Assembly: GCA_002825465.1 (NCBI GenBank)
Contig: PJER01000126.1
Span: 1 to 6,003, forward strand
From: Candidatus Thorarchaeota archaeon MP8T_1
GTDB lineage: Archaea; Asgardarchaeota; Thorarchaeia; Thorarchaeales; Thorarchaeaceae
Direction: 5' to 3'
DNA: 6,003 bases
A model generated the notes under the pieces. The model made no database searches. It had not been told where the DNA came from and worked only from the letters and a program-made list of their open reading frames with translations. The position numbers and the translations under genes were made by a program. Numbering within the stretch: position 1 is the first letter of the stretch; every line of letters starts with the position of its first letter. Below are positions 4,239 through 6,003 of this stretch, piece after piece.

Positions 4239-5755
4239 TCTTCAGTCCATCTAATACCAGATATTGCACTATAGAGTGCTTTGAAGGTCTCATATCCCCG
4301 TTTATACACATTGAGGGTTTCTGCGCGAGGCTGAAGTGGAGGTAGGGTACTCACCATTGCTTCCGACGCTTGAGATACTGATTTGAAAACGCCAATTCCC
4401 TTGAAGGCAAGAATCGCAGCACCGACAGCAGTTGCTTCCTCCATCTTTGTACGGATGACTGGAGTACGAAGCACATCAGCCTGAATTTGCATCCAGATAT
4501 CACTTCTTGCAGCTCCTCCTGTCACACGGATTTCCTTTGAAGGAAGACCAAGCTCTCGCATCACTTCGACATTCGTACGAATCTCATAGGAAACTCCTTC
4601 TAGGATTGCACGAATAAGATGAGCACGAGTATGACCAAGTGCAAGACCTGCAAAGATGCCGCGTGCCCGAGGATTCCAATTTGGTGCTCCAGCACCCACA
4701 AAGTGAGGAATATGTATTACGCCTTCTGAGCCGGGAGCTATCCGATTTGCAGCATCGGTAATCACATCATAGGGATCAATGTTTTGTTCATCAGCAATGG
4801 CCATCTCCGCACTGCCAAGATTATCACGGAACCACCTCAGGGCAGAGCCAGTTGTGAACATACTTGCTTCTACGACAAAGGCATTGGGTACAACATGGCG
4901 ACTGCAGAGAACCCGCATTCCCGGATCTAGACGGACTGTCTTTGAGTGAGCAAGGAGGAATGTTCCAGTACCTGTCGTCGACTTTATCCTGCCCTCTCTA
5001 ACGACTCCTACTCCTAGGGCGGCACACTGTTGGTCACCGCCTCCGGCTATGATAGGAGTGCCTTGTGCAAGGCCAGTCTCCCTCGCAGCTCTTTCTGACA
5101 GTTCGCCAACCGATGAGCCAGACTCAACAGCCGTGGGCAGTTTCTCAACTGGAATTCCCAAAGCAGACACCATCTTGTCCGACCATTTTCCTGTTCGTAT
5201 ATCAAGCAGAAGAGTCCTGCTTGCGTTTGAGTAGTCTGTGATGAGCTGTCCAGACAGCTTGTGGATGAGATAGTCATGGACCAGAAGAAACTTGTCTGTC
5301 GAATTGAAAATCGATGTATCTTTTTCACGAATCCAGAGAAGCTTTGGCGCAGTGAAGTAAGGATCAATTGTAAGTCCGGTTATTGAGTACACTTGAGCTG
5401 GAGGGACCTGTTTCCGAATCCAGTCACACTGTGGAATTGTGCGGCGATCTTGCCATACAATAGCATTTCGTAACGCATTTCCATCCACATCGATAGGTAC
5501 CACAGTCTCACGTTGGTTTGTAACACTGATACTCACAACATGCTCAGGGCTGATTCTCGATTGCTTGATGCACTGTTGGATTGTTTCACATGACTTCGTC
5601 CACCAGTCCTCAGATCTCTGCTCCACCCATGACGGGTGCGGATATAATGACTCGTACTCAGCGTACGCTTTAGCCGCCACATTCCCAAGACTGTCAAAGA
5701 ACATGGAACGAACACCAGTTGTACCAGCATCAATAGCCAAGACGAGTTCGGTCAT
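4235..5755 (-). CDS. FGGY-family carbohydrate kinase, glycerol-kinase-like
   Basis: A 506-residue kinase if started at ATG 5755, whose product begins M-T-E-L-V-L-A-I-D-A-G-T-T as in relatives; ATG 5773 or 5770 would add six or five atypical residues, and none of these starts has a clear SD. Residue numbers below count from 5773. Domain I has the phosphate loop D15-A-G-T-T, W-V-E (49-51), T-N-Q-R-E-T (85-90), A-I-V-W-Q-D-R-R-T (104-112) and Y-F-T-A-P-K-L-L-W (139-147). Domain II has G-G-G-D-Q-Q (244-249), T-G-T-G-T-F (267-272), F-V-G-A-G-A-P-N-W (358-366) and G-G-A-A-R-S-D (419-425). The glycerol contacts of E. coli GlpK (Arg83, Glu84, Trp103, Tyr135, Asp245) appear conserved as R88, E89, W107, Y139, D247. 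The xylulokinase Q-M-H-G motif is absent. However, the D-Y-S-N-A-S-R-T-L-L-L-D block, L-G-I-P...L-P and G-L-x-x-G-T-P-I-I-A-G-G-G-D are more like xylulokinase and mixed FGGY proteins. Likely reaction is ATP-dependent phosphorylation of glycerol or a related polyol; the substrate is not settled. Confidence 0.9.
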   Translation of the reverse strand: MTELVLAIDAGTTGVRSMFFDSLGNVAAKAYAEYESLYPHPSWVEQRSEDWWTKSCETIQQCIKQSRISPEHVVSISVTNQRETVVPIDVDGNALRNAIVWQDRRTIPQCDWIRKQVPPAQVYSITGLTIDPYFTAPKLLWIREKDTSIFNSTDKFLLVHDYLIHKLSGQLITDYSNASRTLLLDIRTGKWSDKMVSALGIPVEKLPTAVESGSSVGELSERAARETGLAQGTPIIAGGGDQQCAALGVGVVREGRIKSTTGTGTFLLAHSKTVRLDPGMRVLCSRHVVPNAFVVEASMFTTGSALRWFRDNLGSAEMAIADEQNIDPYDVITDAANRIAPGSEGVIHIPHFVGAGAPNWNPRARGIFAGLALGHTRAHLIRAILEGVSYEIRTNVEVMRELGLPSKEIRVTGGAARSDIWMQIQADVLRTPVIRTKMEEATAVGAAILAFKGIGVFKSVSQASEAMVSTLPPLQPRAETLNVYKRGYETFKALYSAISGIRWTED

Positions 5756-5812
5756 GGAAGACACACCCATCATCGAAGAATAGAAACCGCGTTATGAAGG
5801 CTTCGAGAATAT

Positions 5813-6003
5813 TCATTTGTAAGAGAGTTCGGAATCAATGACCTCCAAGATGGACCTTCGAGAGCCTATATGCTGCATCTTGAAGCTGTAATCGCTCTTG
5901 AAACGTTTCTCTAGCCTCAAGGCTTCTCCATGGGTCTTACACTCAGTGATGTGGACAACGTATGCAGGCCTATGCATGCGTAGATAGGATGCAGAGCGGG
6001 TAC
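5813..6003 (-). CDS. Probable GIY-YIG nuclease-like protein, C-terminal fragment (5' truncated by window edge)
   Basis: On the minus strand a frame is open from the right edge (first full codon at 6001) to TGA 5815-5813, giving the last 62 residues. It reads R-P-A-Y-V-V-H-I-T-E-C-K-T-H-G-E-A-L-R-L-E-K-R-F-K in residues 11-35. This matches the second half of a GIY-YIG domain, where R-P-x-x-L-V-Y/H is followed by an E-A-L-x-x-E-x-x-x-K helix carrying the metal-binding Glu. The GIY and YIG strands themselves would lie beyond the right edge. A 27-residue tail after the helix (S-D-Y-S-F-K-M onward) is longer and less typical than in the short UPF0213 type. The gene lies upstream of the kinase on the same strand, with 57 bases between its stop and ATG 5755, so co-transcription is possible but no functional link is evident. 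The assignment rests on one helix motif and is tentative. Confidence 0.5.
   Translation of the reverse strand, partial: TRSASYLRMHRPAYVVHITECKTHGEALRLEKRFKSDYSFKMQHIGSRRSILEVIDSELSYK

Noticed and set aside
4235..5755. Xylulokinase or AI-2 kinase (LsrK) assignment for the FGGY kinase
   Set aside because: The xylulokinase Q-M-H-G motif and the LsrK-type S-M-R-E-G are replaced by T-N-Q-R-E-T, which with W107 and Y139 points to a glycerol-kinase-like site.
5439..5783. 114-codon open frame on the plus strand opposite the kinase N-terminus
   Set aside because: It is antisense to strongly conserved FGGY motifs, and its Cys/Ser/His-rich translation resembles no protein I know.
1..6003. CRISPR array, tRNA, rRNA or insertion sequence
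   Set aside because: No spaced repeats, cloverleaf-like segments, rRNA blocks, transposase motifs or terminal inverted repeats were seen on reading both strands.

Overview
The window looks archaeal. Its clearest markers are three subunits of an A-type (V/A-type) ATP synthase: the C-terminal part of the peripheral stalk subunit E, the proteolipid ring subunit K and the central stalk subunit C. It also has short TATA-like boxes upstream of genes, compact gene spacing and a mixture of Shine-Dalgarno-led and SD-less starts. Base composition is moderate. The mix of an A-type ATPase, a LarA-family protein and a glycerol-kinase-like sugar kinase would fit an Asgard lineage such as Thorarchaeia, but nothing here proves a lineage. 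There is no rRNA, tRNA, CRISPR array or mobile element.

Layout: (1) 1-281, plus strand, the end of ATPase subunit E, cut by the left edge. (2) 316-1797, minus strand, a two-gene unit with subunit C first and proteolipid K second. It converges on subunit E, so the ATPase genes are split between opposing transcripts. (3) 1798-1940, a divergent promoter region. (4) 1941-2525, plus strand, an unrecognised four-helix membrane protein. It meets tail to tail, one base apart, (5) 2527-2844, minus strand, a small two-helix glycine-zipper protein resembling AtpZ/AtpI. (6) 2845-2951, a second divergent promoter region with a perfect small dyad. (7) 2952-4238, plus strand, a LarA-family (nickel-pincer) racemase homologue. 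Its stop codon interlocks with that of (8) 4235-5755, minus strand, an FGGY carbohydrate kinase closest to glycerol kinase. (9) 5813-6003, minus strand, the C-terminal end of a probable GIY-YIG nuclease-like protein cut by the right edge.

The left half is about energy coupling across the membrane: ATPase stalk and ring parts, then two small membrane proteins, one of them like the AtpZ/AtpI accessory proteins of bacterial F-type ATPases. The right half is central carbon metabolism: 2-hydroxyacid isomerisation (LarA family) and polyol or sugar phosphorylation (FGGY kinase). These two are convergent rather than co-transcribed, so a shared pathway is only a guess. The most interesting items are the AtpZ/AtpI-like protein near archaeal ATPase genes, the broken ATPase gene order, the LarA homologue with intact cofactor ligands but altered neighbouring motifs, and the kinase that mixes glycerol-kinase and xylulokinase-type features.
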